From an uncultured Rhodobacter sp. (GTDB taxonomy: Bacteria; Pseudomonadota; Alphaproteobacteria; Rhodobacterales; Rhodobacteraceae): a stretch of DNA of 64,000 nt. Location of the stretch: positions 372,001 to 436,000 of the forward strand of contig CAMFII010000001.1 in assembly GCA_945952585.1 (NCBI GenBank), written 5' to 3'. The translations under genes were made by a program, and so were the position numbers. Under the pieces are notes generated by a model. The model ran no database searches. It saw nothing but the letters and a program-made list of their open reading frames with translations, and was not told the DNA's origin. Each line of letters opens with the position of its first letter. The first letter of the stretch is position 1. Shown here in pieces: positions 17,279 through 25,993 of this stretch.

Positions 17279-18186
17279 ACGGGATCGAGTTCATCCTGGC
17301 CAACATGCTGGCCGCCGCCACGCCGTTCCTACTGGCCGCCCTTGGCGAACTGGTGGTCGAGCGGTCCGGGGTGCTGAACCTCGGGATCGAGGGGATCATG
17401 GCGCTTGGCGCGGTAATCGCCTTCATCATCGTCTATCACGGCGGGGGCCATGCCGCCGCTTTCCTCGGCGCGGGCCTCGCGGGGGCGGGCCTGTCCTTCC
17501 TGTTCGGGATCCTCGCCCTCGGGTTCCGGGCGAACCAGGTCGCCATAGGACTTGCCATCGGCATCCTCGGGCAGGGCCTGTCGGCGCTGATCGGCAATTC
17601 CTACGAAGCGCTGACCGTGACTGGCCTGTCGAAGATCACGCTCCCTGGCCTTTCGGGCCTGCCGGTTGTCGGGGGGCTCTTCACCCAGGATGCCGTCGTC
17701 TGGTTGTCCCTGATCGCGACGCTGGCGGTGTGGGCGATGTTCCGCTTCACGCGATTGGGGCTGGTGATCCGGGCCGTGGGCGAGAACCCGAAAGCCGCGC
17801 ATGCAATCGGCTATCCCGTGATCGCCCTGCGGCACGCCGCGATCCTGTTCGGGGGGGCTATGGCCGGTCTGGCAGGTGCCTATGCGGCGACAGTCTACAC
17901 CCCGCTCTGGGCCGACGGAATGATCGCCGGCCGCGGCTGGATCGCGCTGGCGCTCGTGGTGTTCGGGACCTGGATGACGGGTCGCGTCTTCTTCGGCGCG
18001 CTCCTGTTCGGGGCGGTGTCGCTCGGCGGGCTGGCCGCGCAGGCGCAGGGCGTACCGCTGAACTCCCAGCTCCTGTCGAGCCTGCCCTACATCGTCACGA
18101 TCGTAGTGCTGGGCATCATCTCGTCGAACCGCCGGTTGCTGAAGATCAACGGCGTCGCTTCGCTTGGCGAGCCTTACGAGCGCTGA
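17275..18186 (+). CDS. Nup/Yuf-type ABC transporter permease 2
   Basis: 303-aa inner-membrane permease corresponding to NupQ/YufQ/NupC. Signatures are GELVVERSGVLNLGIEGIMA near the N-terminus, RANQVAIGLAIGILGQGLSA, and GMIAGRGWIALALVVFGTW towards the end. It completes the BMP-type importer and is the last gene of the eight-gene plus-strand operon. No obvious terminator with a T-run follows; the next gene is convergent on the minus strand. Confidence 0.9.
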   Translation: MNGIEFILANMLAAATPFLLAALGELVVERSGVLNLGIEGIMALGAVIAFIIVYHGGGHAAAFLGAGLAGAGLSFLFGILALGFRANQVAIGLAIGILGQGLSALIGNSYEALTVTGLSKITLPGLSGLPVVGGLFTQDAVVWLSLIATLAVWAMFRFTRLGLVIRAVGENPKAAHAIGYPVIALRHAAILFGGAMAGLAGAYAATVYTPLWADGMIAGRGWIALALVVFGTWMTGRVFFGALLFGAVSLGGLAAQAQGVPLNSQLLSSLPYIVTIVVLGIISSNRRLLKINGVASLGEPYER

Positions 18187-18268
18187 CCGCCTCGGTCCGA
18201 CAGACAATTCCCGTCGCCAAGACGCGACTTGCGCATCTTGGCCCGGTTAGCCGTCAGACCCGTCTGCG

Positions 18269-18403
18269 TCAGACGCAGTTCGGATTAGCACCGCGGTTGG
18301 ACATGCTCGCGTCCGTCGGACATTCGCTGTTCGGAACGGTGTTAGACACACAGCCTGACAGAAGCGGGAGGCTGAGCAGAAGGCAGATGACGAACTTTTT
18401 CAC
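18269..18403 (-). CDS. small lipoprotein, unknown function
   Basis: 44-aa peptide starting at a GTG with an AGGAGAG ribosome site about 5 nt upstream. It has two lysines, a hydrophobic stretch and a lipobox (PLLSGC), so it should be cleaved and lipid-anchored at the cysteine. This leaves only about 26 mature residues, including two further cysteines. An in-frame ATG lies 15 nt upstream (18418), but inside the ribosome-site region. I do not recognise the mature part. Confidence 0.6.
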   Translation of the reverse strand: MKKFVICLLLSLPLLSGCVSNTVPNSECPTDASMSNRGANPNCV

Positions 18404-18559
18404 GGTGGCTCTCCTCATGGCCGGTGTCACGCGAGTGGATTGACACGGATCATCAGCCGACGTGGATCGGCCTGTCAACCAAATGTGATACAGCGGCTGG
18501 CCCTGTGTGCCGTTTGCAATCCGCAGATCGAACAGGGAGCGGATCGCAGCCCCGTCCAG

Positions 18560-19245
18560 TCAGGTCGCCGCGTAATCCAGGCCAAGGTCCAGACCCAGAG
18601 CAGAATGGGTCAGTGCACCGACGCTGACGTAATCGACCCCGGTCGCAGCGACTTCCCGGATACGCGGCAGGCTCTTGTTGCCCGAGGCTTCGGTGCCCAT
18701 CCGGCCCAAGACCGTCTGCACGGCGCGGGTCAGGGTCGGGCTGTCCATGTTGTCCAGAAGCACGCAATCGGCCCCGCCTCTGGCCAACACCTCGTCGAGC
18801 AGTTGAAGCAGCGTGTCGACCAGCCGCAGTACCGGGGTGGTCTTGCGCGTACAGGTGAAGCGCGCACGACCTTCCGCCGCTGCGACAAAGGCGGAGGTCA
18901 GCGTCGCGACGCCGCTGATCCGTCCTGCAAAGTTCAGTGCGACCCGTTCGGCCATCAGGATTGCCGACATATCGCCGGAAACCCGCATCAGGACTTGACC
19001 GGCGACGCAGGACGCACCGTCTGGCATCAGGGTCTCGACCATCAGGCTCGGGTCGAGCAGACGGAAGGCCAGCGCCGCCACCTGCATGCCCGAGACGATC
19101 CCCGGCTGGCACGACCGCATGACCACCGTCCCGCGCGTGCCCGCCAGGATCACCGCGCGCGAGGTCGCATCGCCCAAGGGGCGAGATCTTCGGTCAGCGC
19201 GGCACGAACGACGGGTTCGAGCAGGAAATCGGGAATATCAGTCAT
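18560..19245 (-). pseudogene. nadC: nadC remnant (quinolinate phosphoribosyltransferase), frameshifted and internally deleted
   Basis: Residues match NadC: start MTDIPDFLLEPVVRAALTED at 19245, ISGVATLTSAF, RFTCTRKTTP, ADCVLLDNM and VDYVSVGALTHSA. Two lesions are visible. First, near 19177 the reading frame shifts: the start frame runs out of NadC sequence and the match continues in another frame (WGDATSRA). Second, TRKTTP is followed almost at once by VDTLLQLLDEVL; the usual block of about 45-50 residues between them, with the conserved GGGxNHR and KDNH motifs of the active site, is absent. NadC would then be inactive. It overlaps the nadB remnant by 4 nt, the usual nadB-nadC coupling. ModD is a homologue, but the nadB neighbour argues for nadC. 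Confidence 0.82.
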
Positions 19246-19820
19246 GCGAATTCCTTCAGCGCAATGGCTTCGGCGAGAGTCAGCCGCGACGGGAGCGGCG
19301 GCAGGGAGCCGGGAAAATCGCTGCGATAATGGGCGCCCCGGCTTTCGCGGCGAAGAAGCCCGGCAGTGGCGATCATCCGGTCAGCGGCGAGCATGTTGGC
19401 AAAAGCCGGGGCTGCACCCGGCTCCAGATCGGCGATCCCGGCATGGGCGCGGCGCAGCCCGGTCTCGTCGCGGATGACCCCGACATTAGCCGTCATCATC
19501 TGGCGCAGCCGCACGACCCTTGCCGGATCGATGGCGGGGGATTGGCCTGCCAGCGCCACCCTTGCTTCGGGCGCCGCAGCAAGCGGCAGCGCGGCAGCGC
19601 GGCGGCGATGTCCAGACCGGCGGCCCGGCCCATGACCAGCGCCTCGAGCAGGCCATTCGAGGCCAGACGATTGGCGCCATGCAGGCCGGTGCAGGCGGCT
19701 TCCCCCGCGACCCACAAGCCGGGAAGGCTCGACCGCCCGGATCAGCGTCGCCGTGATCGCCTGGCCCGCCCGGTCGCCGCAGACCTGCATTGCCAGCCCG
19801 CCCCCTGGCCCGGCACCCAC
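19242..19820 (-). pseudogene. nadB: nadB remnant (L-aspartate oxidase), deleted and frameshifted
   Basis: The C-terminal part of L-aspartate oxidase is recognisable: [20 protein letters not shown] and [20 protein letters not shown] in one frame (about 19717-19590), then [20 protein letters not shown] and LLRRESRGAHYRSDFP in a second frame to the stop at 19242. Just upstream, [17 protein letters not shown] (about 19790-19740) looks like the mid-N-terminal GGDxxGxAI segment, joined directly to the SSLPGLW block. About 200 residues that normally separate them are missing, as is the N-terminal FAD-binding GxGxAG region. It is therefore a pseudogene of the former nadB-nadC operon. No nadA is present next to it. 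Confidence 0.8.
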
Positions 19821-20115
19821 CTGCTGTATCTCTGGCTTTACCGTCGCGACAGCGGCGACTGGGCGCGGGTCACCGAGATCAGAGGCAACGGCTGGCTTCT
19901 GGTGCGGCCCCGGTCTTCACGTCTGCCGGCGGCCGGAAACCCTGTTGGCCACACCGAGGGAAGACCTGCTTCGGGTGCTCTGCGCCGTGCTGGCGCGCAA
20001 GTCACGGCAAGTCAGGTCGCAGGAATGAGCCCTGCGCCAGATCCCCAAGCGGGTTGGCGCAGGACCGTCAAATCCCAATTACTCGAGTAATGGCGCCGAA
20101 CGGCTCGCCCCGCTT
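19821..20115. other. gene-poor scar beyond the nadB remnant
   Basis: No intact gene is seen. On the plus strand there is one protein-like stretch (LLYLWLYRRDSGDWARV, then TEIRGNGWLLVRP, about 19820-19910) without start, context or recognisable family. It may be debris of a gene lost with the nad operon. Confidence 0.35.
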
Positions 20116-22026
20116 TCATGCCAAGCTGGACAGCGGCTGATCCTCGCGCAGATCCTCGTAAAGCTCGAAGGCGGAGGTGAAGCGTGCCGTCCCCCGGGTT
20201 GCGCTGGCAAGCGCCTGGTAAAGTTCCGGCTCGGCGGATTCCGGGAGAAGCGCTTCGAACAGGTCCCAGCCTGCCGCTTCGCCGTCGCCCTTGAAGCCAA
20301 GCACCTGACCATGCAGCCCTGAAACCAAAGGCACGAGTGCCCCGGAATAGATCGAGGGAACCTCGATCCGGATCCGGCTGATCGGTTGCAGGACACGGGT
20401 GCCTGCCTCGGCCATCGCCTCGCGCAAGGCATTCTTGCCGGCGGTGCGGAAAGCGAAGTCGGAACTATCGACCGCGTGGTGCTTGCCATCCTTCAGCGTC
20501 ACGGCGACGTCGATGACCGGATAGCCGTGCGGCCCCTCGGCCATCGCATCCCGCGCGCCGGCCTCGACCGACGGGATATAGTTGCGCGGGACCGCGCCGC
20601 CCTTCACCTGCTCGTCAAAGCGGAAGCCTGCACCCCGTTCCAGTGGTGCCGCGTCGATCACGACATCGGCGAACTGTCCGGCGCCGCCCGATTGCTTGCG
20701 GTGACGGTGGTGCATCTCGATCGGCCGGGCAAGCGTCTCGCACAGTGCGCGGGGAAGCGGCCCGGTCTCGACCTTCACGCCGAAGAGCGTATCCAGGAGT
20801 TCGACGACCTTGCGCAGGTGCAAGGGCCCCTGACAGCACAGGACCACCCGGCCGCTTTGGGGGTCCTGGTGGGTCGCAAGTCCGGGGTCGATCTCCATCA
20901 GCCGGCCAAGGGCGGAGGACAGCCGCGCCTCGTCCCGCTCGTTGATCGGGGAGATCAAGTTGCGATAGGGCGCTCCGCGCACAGCGGTCCAGTCGGGCGA
21001 GGCAAGGGTTCCATCCTTGGCATAGATCGGGGCTGTCAGGGTCAGGTGGTCGGACTTCACCGTGACAGCGATGGACCCGGCGGCAAGCGGCCCCATCGGG
21101 CTCTTGCCGTCCAGATCGACCAGGCTTCCGACAGCGCCCCCGGCCAGCCGCTGACCGGAGGCCACGCCATCGGCGAGCGCGCGGATCAGCACAGTCTTGC
21201 CCAGATGCTTGGCATTGTCCGCAAAGGCCCCGACGGCCAGACCGCCGCCAAGACGTTCGCGCAGCGCATCGACCTTTGGCACCTCGTGGCGGAGCGACTT
21301 CATCAGCCGGAGCAAACCGTTGCCGTGTGCGGCGGAACCCATCAGGGCCGGGACCAGATCGTGGTGCTGAAGGACCTTCGTCGCCACGTCATAAAGCTCA
21401 CCCGTCAGGGGCTTCTTGTCCTCGATCAGCTCTTCCAGCAGCGTGTCGTCAAAATCGGCCAAGTGATCGAGCAGTTCGGCCCGCGCCTGCTGTTCGCCTT
21501 CGCGCATCCCCGCCGGAATTTCGACCAGCGAAGACCGCTTGCCTTCATGATACTCCCAGGCGCGTTCCGAGATCAGGTCGACCGCACCGACGATCTTGCG
21601 TCCCTCCATCATCGGGATCTGCCGCAGCACGATGGCATGGGCGCAATAGGCCTGAAGTGCGGCGACCACGTCGCTGATCCGGTCCGAAGCAATGTCGATC
21701 TTGTTCAGGAAGATGAAGGTCGGCAGGCCCGCCGCCTCGAGCAGGCGCAGATAGGGCGCGGCCAGGACGGCGGCATCGCTTTCGGCTGTCACACAAAGGA
21801 CGGCAGCATCGCTGGCGGCAAGGGCAGAGGGCAGAAGCGGCAGATTCTGGATGCCGCCGGGACAATCCAGGATGGCCCAGTTTTCCGACATGAACTGGAA
21901 CCGTGTCACAGCGGCATCGCCATAGAACCCGGATCGTTGCGGGCGCTCGGTTTCCAGCCCGGCCAGGGCCTGGGTCAACGTGGTCTTGCCGGTGTGGGAT
22001 GGGCCAAGGACCGAAACGACTCTCAT
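20116..22026 (-). CDS. elongation factor G-like GTPase paralogue
   Basis: 636-aa translational-GTPase-like protein, shorter than canonical EF-G (about 700). The N-terminal G domain has a P-loop GPSHTGKTT (residues 8-16), DCPGG (54-58) and NKID (108-111). Later domains follow EF-G, with HRKQSGGAGQFADVV, a domain IV stretch (GYPVIDVAVTLKDGKHHAVD) and a C-terminal domain V. The switch I region is much shortened with no RGITI motif, and the catalytic His after DTPG is Gly58. It is probably not the housekeeping EF-G; a ribosome-associated or regulatory role is possible. It is divergent from cphB, and its 3' neighbour is the nad scar. Confidence 0.8.
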   Translation of the reverse strand: MRVVSVLGPSHTGKTTLTQALAGLETERPQRSGFYGDAAVTRFQFMSENWAILDCPGGIQNLPLLPSALAASDAAVLCVTAESDAAVLAAPYLRLLEAAGLPTFIFLNKIDIASDRISDVVAALQAYCAHAIVLRQIPMMEGRKIVGAVDLISERAWEYHEGKRSSLVEIPAGMREGEQQARAELLDHLADFDDTLLEELIEDKKPLTGELYDVATKVLQHHDLVPALMGSAAHGNGLLRLMKSLRHEVPKVDALRERLGGGLAVGAFADNAKHLGKTVLIRALADGVASGQRLAGGAVGSLVDLDGKSPMGPLAAGSIAVTVKSDHLTLTAPIYAKDGTLASPDWTAVRGAPYRNLISPINERDEARLSSALGRLMEIDPGLATHQDPQSGRVVLCCQGPLHLRKVVELLDTLFGVKVETGPLPRALCETLARPIEMHHRHRKQSGGAGQFADVVIDAAPLERGAGFRFDEQVKGGAVPRNYIPSVEAGARDAMAEGPHGYPVIDVAVTLKDGKHHAVDSSDFAFRTAGKNALREAMAEAGTRVLQPISRIRIEVPSIYSGALVPLVSGLHGQVLGFKGDGEAAGWDLFEALLPESAEPELYQALASATRGTARFTSAFELYEDLREDQPLSSLA

Positions 22027-22285
22027 GGAACCGACCTCCTCGTCTGATGAGACGTCTGGCTGAGCGGGGCTCAGAGTGGTCAGGTCAGCTTAATCCGCCT
22101 TCGAAAGAATAGAACCGGGAATCTCGCGGGTGCGTCGACACGCGCCATGCACCTAATGGCTTGCGAGCTTACGCACCTTTCGCCATGGTTGGGTCCTGTG
22201 GGGGGCGGAGCGTCTTTCAAGGGACGTGGCCGCGATCGGGGGAAATGCAGCAGGCCCGCCGGGCCAGTCCAGGAACTCTTTCGTC

Positions 22286-23158
22286 ATGTGTCCTGCGCCG
22301 CTCAGCGCCAATGCTCCCCGTGGCTTCATAATTCCAATCGGAGGCGGCGAGGATCGCCTCAAGGAACGCCATATCCACCGGCGGTTCGTCGAGCTGTCCG
22401 GGGGGGCGGGCGCCGATATCGTGGTGATCCCGACTGCGTCCGAGTTGGAAACGACTGGCCAGGACTACAACCGCATCTTCCGTGACCTCGGTGCGGCGCA
22501 GGTCGATTTCCTTCCGATCACGCGCCGAGCGGATTGCGAGAACCCGCGCTATCTCGAGATGCTCGACCGGGCGACGGGCATCTTCCTGACCGGCGGCAAC
22601 CAGTTGCGCCTTTCGACCATCCTTGGAGGCACGGGCATCGCCCAGAGGATCCGCCGCCGCAATGCCGCCGGGGTGCATGTCGCCGGCACCTCTGCCGGGG
22701 CGTCGATCATGTCCGAACACATGATCGCCGGCGGTGACAGCAATTCCTCGCCTGTCGAAGGGGCCGTCAGCCTTGCGCCCGGCCTCGGCCTGACCAATGC
22801 CGTCATCATCGACCAGCATTTCACGCAAAGGAACCGGCTGGGGCGGCTCCTGTCGGCATCGTCCTACAATCCGTTCCTGATCGGTCTGGGGATCGACGAG
22901 GATACGGCGGCCTTCATCGGACCGGACGGCGTGTTCGAGGTTGTCGGATCGGGAACGGTGACGGTGGTCGATGCCTCGGAACTGACCCATTCCTCGATGT
23001 GGGAAGCCCGTCCGGGACAGGCACTGACGCTGCTTGGCCTCAAGGTCCATGTGATGGGCGAAGGCTGCCGCTATGACCTGAACGGTCGCCACGCCTTTGC
23101 GCCCGACGCGCATGCGGCCTTCTGCACTTTGCCTAACGACTGGACCCGCTCGCACTGA
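22286..23158 (+). CDS. cphB: cyanophycinase
   Basis: 290-aa serine exopeptidase (S51-like family) that cuts the Asp-Arg polymer cyanophycin to beta-Asp-Arg dipeptides. Visible are FIIPIGGGEDR near the N-terminus, FLTGGNQLRL, and the nucleophile motif GTSAGAS (Ser at about 136), followed by VIIDQHFTQRNRLGRL. The ATG at 22286 is chosen because an AGGAA precedes it and the fold starts soon after. In-frame codons run up to 22226. It is the first gene of the cphB-cphA block, 30 nt before cphA. The 22027-22285 gap is the divergent promoter region with the EF-G-like gene. Confidence 0.92.
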   Translation: MCPAPLSANAPRGFIIPIGGGEDRLKERHIHRRFVELSGGAGADIVVIPTASELETTGQDYNRIFRDLGAAQVDFLPITRRADCENPRYLEMLDRATGIFLTGGNQLRLSTILGGTGIAQRIRRRNAAGVHVAGTSAGASIMSEHMIAGGDSNSSPVEGAVSLAPGLGLTNAVIIDQHFTQRNRLGRLLSASSYNPFLIGLGIDEDTAAFIGPDGVFEVVGSGTVTVVDASELTHSSMWEARPGQALTLLGLKVHVMGEGCRYDLNGRHAFAPDAHAAFCTLPNDWTRSH

Positions 23159-23188
23159 CCCTCAAACCAGCAGAAAGGAAGAACGCCC

Positions 23189-25990
23189 ATGAAGATCGTC
23201 TCGACCAACGTGTTTGTCGGTCCGAACGTTTGGGCGGGCTTTCCCGTCATCCGCCATGTCGTCGATCTGGGCGTGCTGGAAGACTGGCCCTCGACGCGCC
23301 TTGGCGAGGCCTGGATCGACGCACTGGTCGAAGCCCTGCCCGGGCTGCGTGAACATGGCTGCTCCTATCGGGAACCGGGCGGTCTGATCCGGCGCCTGCG
23401 CGAAGGGGAAGGCACCTGGCTGGGCCATGTCGCCGAGCATGTCGCGCTGGAGATCCAGGGGGTCGCGGGATCGGACGTGTCCTTCGGCCGGACACGCGGA
23501 ACCGGGGTGCCGGGACAATACAACCTCGTCTACGAATACCGGCAGCGCGACGTGGGACTTGATGCGGGGCGGCTTGCCATAAGGCTGCTCATGCACCTGC
23601 TGCCCGAGCAGGTGAAGAAGCTCACCGATTACGAATATGATCCTGAATTCGACTTCGCCGCCGAACTGAAAAGCTTCGTCCTGTCGGCGCAGCGTCGGGA
23701 ATTCGGGCCCTCGACCGGTTCGCTGGTCAAGGCGGCGGAGGAACGGGACATCCCGTGGATCCGGTTGAACAACAACTCGCTCGTGCAGTTCGGCCACGGC
23801 AAGTTCCAGCAGCGCATCCAGGCAACGATCACCAGCCAGACCAAGCACATCGCCGTGGAGATTTCCTGCGACAAGGAAGACACCCACAACATGCTGAACG
23901 ACCTTGGCCTGCCGGTGCCGCAGCAGCGCCTGGTCTATTCGCCGAACGAGGCGATCCGGGCGGCGAAGCGGATCGGCTATCCGGTGGTCGTGAAGCCGCT
24001 CGACGGGAACCACGGGCGCGGCGTCTCGATCAACCTGACCGAGGATGCGCAGATCGAGGTCGCTTTTGCCGAAGCCAAGGCCCAGTCGAAAAGCCGGGGG
24101 ATCCTTGTCGAGCAGTTCATAACCGGGATGGACCACCGGATGCTGGTGGTGAACGGAGAGCTCGTGGCGGTGGCCAAGCGTGTGCCGGGTCACGTGGTGG
24201 GCGACGGCAAACACACCATCGCCCAGCTGGTCGAGATCGTGAACCAGGACCCGCGCCGCGGGATCGGCCACGAAAAGGTGCTGACCAATCTCGAGCTTGA
24301 CGCGCAGGCCGAGCGGCTGATGGCCGATGCCGGTCATACGGCCGAGACGGTGCTGCCCGCAGGGCAGACCTTCTATCTGCGGTCGACGGCGAACCTGTCG
24401 ACCGGTGGGACGGCGATCGACATGACCGACGTCTGCCACCCCGACAACCGCGACATGGCAGAGCGGACAATCAAGGCCATCGGTCTTGACGTCGGCGGGG
24501 TGGATTTCCTGACGCCGGACATCACCAAAAGCTACAAGGAGATCGGCGGCGCCATTGTCGAGGTGAACGCGGCGCCCGGCTTCCGGATGCATGTGGCGCC
24601 ATCCGAGGGCAAGCCGCGCGACGTGTCGGGCAAGGTCATGGACATGCTGTTCCCGCCCGGCACCCAGTCGCGCATCCCGATCGCCGCGATCACCGGAACG
24701 AACGGCAAGACGACGACCAGCCGGATGCTGGCCCATATCATGAAGTCGAGCGGCAAGATCGTCGGCATGACCTCGACCGACGGGGTCTATGTCGATGGCA
24801 AGCTGACGGTGAAGGGCGACATGACCGGGCCCGCCTCGGCCCAGATGGTCCTGCGCGACCCGTCCGTCGATTTCGCGGTGATGGAGACGGCGCGGGGTGG
24901 CCTCGTGCGGTCGGGCCTCGGCTATCAGCGCTGCGACGTGTCGGCCTGCCTGAACGTGGCGTCCGATCACCTCGGCATGGGCGGGATCAACACGCTGGAG
25001 GAACTCGCCGTCGTCAAGCGCGTCGTCGTGGAAACCGCGACTGACACGGTCGTGCTCAATGCCGATGACATGCACTGCCTGCGCATGGCCGATTTCTGCC
25101 ATGCCAGCCACATCTGCTACATCACGATGAATTCCGACCATCCGCTGGTGAAGGAGCATATCCGCGCGGGCGGGCGCGCTGTCGTTCTGGAAAAGGCGAT
25201 GAATGGCGACATGATCACCATCTATTCCAAGGGCCTGCACCTGCCGGTCCTCTGGTCGCACCTGATCCCGGCGACACTGGAGGGCAAGGCCCTCTATAAC
25301 GTGCAGAACGCCATGTTCGCCTGTGCGATGGCATTCGCCTTCGGGCTCGACCTCGACAACATCCGCCATGGGCTGCGGACCTTCGATACGAGCTTCTTCC
25401 AGGCGCCGGGGCGGACCAACGTCTATGACGAACATCCGTTCAAGGTCATCCTCGACTACGGACATAACCCGGCCGCCATCGCTGCCATGGCTGGCCTCGC
25501 CGATCGGCTCGACGTGAAGGGCCGCCGCCTTGTCGTGGCGGCCATGCCCGGCGATCGCCGGGATGAGGACATCTTCGCGGCCGGCAAGGAACTAGCCGGG
25601 CATTTCGACCACTATTTCCTCAAGCCCGACGATGACCGCAGGGGTCGGGGCGAGATGGAGGTGCCGGAGATGCTGCGCACGGTGCTTCTTGCCGAAGGGG
25701 TCAAGGACAGCCAGATCACCCTGATGCCGAGCGAGGTCGCTGCGATCGACCGAGGCCTGGAAACGGCGCAGATCGGCGACCTTCTGGTCGTCTTCGCCGA
25801 TGAACTGACCCGGTCCTGGAAGCAGATCATCTATTTCAAGAAGGCCGAACGCGAGGCCGCCGCCCCTGCCCCGGTGAAGGTCGAACGCACAGTCGGCTAC
25901 GAGGACCTTCTGGCGGGTGGCGATACGCTGATCCGCGACGAGCGGGGGGTCCGGCTTGCGCGGGGCAGCGGCGGCGAGGAAGCCGACTGA
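23189..25990 (+). CDS. cphA: cyanophycin synthetase
   Basis: 933-aa cytoplasmic ligase that adds Asp and Arg alternately to the cyanophycin chain, a nitrogen and carbon store. It has the three-part CphA1 architecture: an N-terminal domain, an ATP-grasp module (about residues 215-470: VVVKPLDGNHGRGVSINL, RMLVVNGELVAVAKR) and a Mur-ligase module with P-loop ITGTNGKTTTSRM (about 499-511), then DYGHNPAAI. A good ribosome site (AAAGGAAGAA) precedes the ATG. Full length and motif-complete. It is followed after 3 nt by a Mur-ligase-only paralogue. Confidence 0.95.
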   Translation: MKIVSTNVFVGPNVWAGFPVIRHVVDLGVLEDWPSTRLGEAWIDALVEALPGLREHGCSYREPGGLIRRLREGEGTWLGHVAEHVALEIQGVAGSDVSFGRTRGTGVPGQYNLVYEYRQRDVGLDAGRLAIRLLMHLLPEQVKKLTDYEYDPEFDFAAELKSFVLSAQRREFGPSTGSLVKAAEERDIPWIRLNNNSLVQFGHGKFQQRIQATITSQTKHIAVEISCDKEDTHNMLNDLGLPVPQQRLVYSPNEAIRAAKRIGYPVVVKPLDGNHGRGVSINLTEDAQIEVAFAEAKAQSKSRGILVEQFITGMDHRMLVVNGELVAVAKRVPGHVVGDGKHTIAQLVEIVNQDPRRGIGHEKVLTNLELDAQAERLMADAGHTAETVLPAGQTFYLRSTANLSTGGTAIDMTDVCHPDNRDMAERTIKAIGLDVGGVDFLTPDITKSYKEIGGAIVEVNAAPGFRMHVAPSEGKPRDVSGKVMDMLFPPGTQSRIPIAAITGTNGKTTTSRMLAHIMKSSGKIVGMTSTDGVYVDGKLTVKGDMTGPASAQMVLRDPSVDFAVMETARGGLVRSGLGYQRCDVSACLNVASDHLGMGGINTLEELAVVKRVVVETATDTVVLNADDMHCLRMADFCHASHICYITMNSDHPLVKEHIRAGGRAVVLEKAMNGDMITIYSKGLHLPVLWSHLIPATLEGKALYNVQNAMFACAMAFAFGLDLDNIRHGLRTFDTSFFQAPGRTNVYDEHPFKVILDYGHNPAAIAAMAGLADRLDVKGRRLVVAAMPGDRRDEDIFAAGKELAGHFDHYFLKPDDDRRGRGEMEVPEMLRTVLLAEGVKDSQITLMPSEVAAIDRGLETAQIGDLLVVFADELTRSWKQIIYFKKAEREAAAPAPVKVERTVGYEDLLAGGDTLIRDERGVRLARGSGGEEAD

Positions 25991-25993
25991 GCG

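Noticed and set aside
18261-18275. Inverted repeat CGTCTG-CGT-CAGACG at the end of the small lipoprotein gene
   Set aside because: Possible terminator between convergent genes, but it overlaps the lipoprotein stop codon and has no T-run, so I do not call it.
23162-25465. A 767-codon open frame on the minus strand antisense to cphA
   Set aside because: It mirrors the cphA codons, has no recognisable domain or ribosome site, and is typical of shadow frames in high-GC DNA. Similar long shadows at 1080-2531, 14364-16154 and 14825-16339 were rejected for the same reason.
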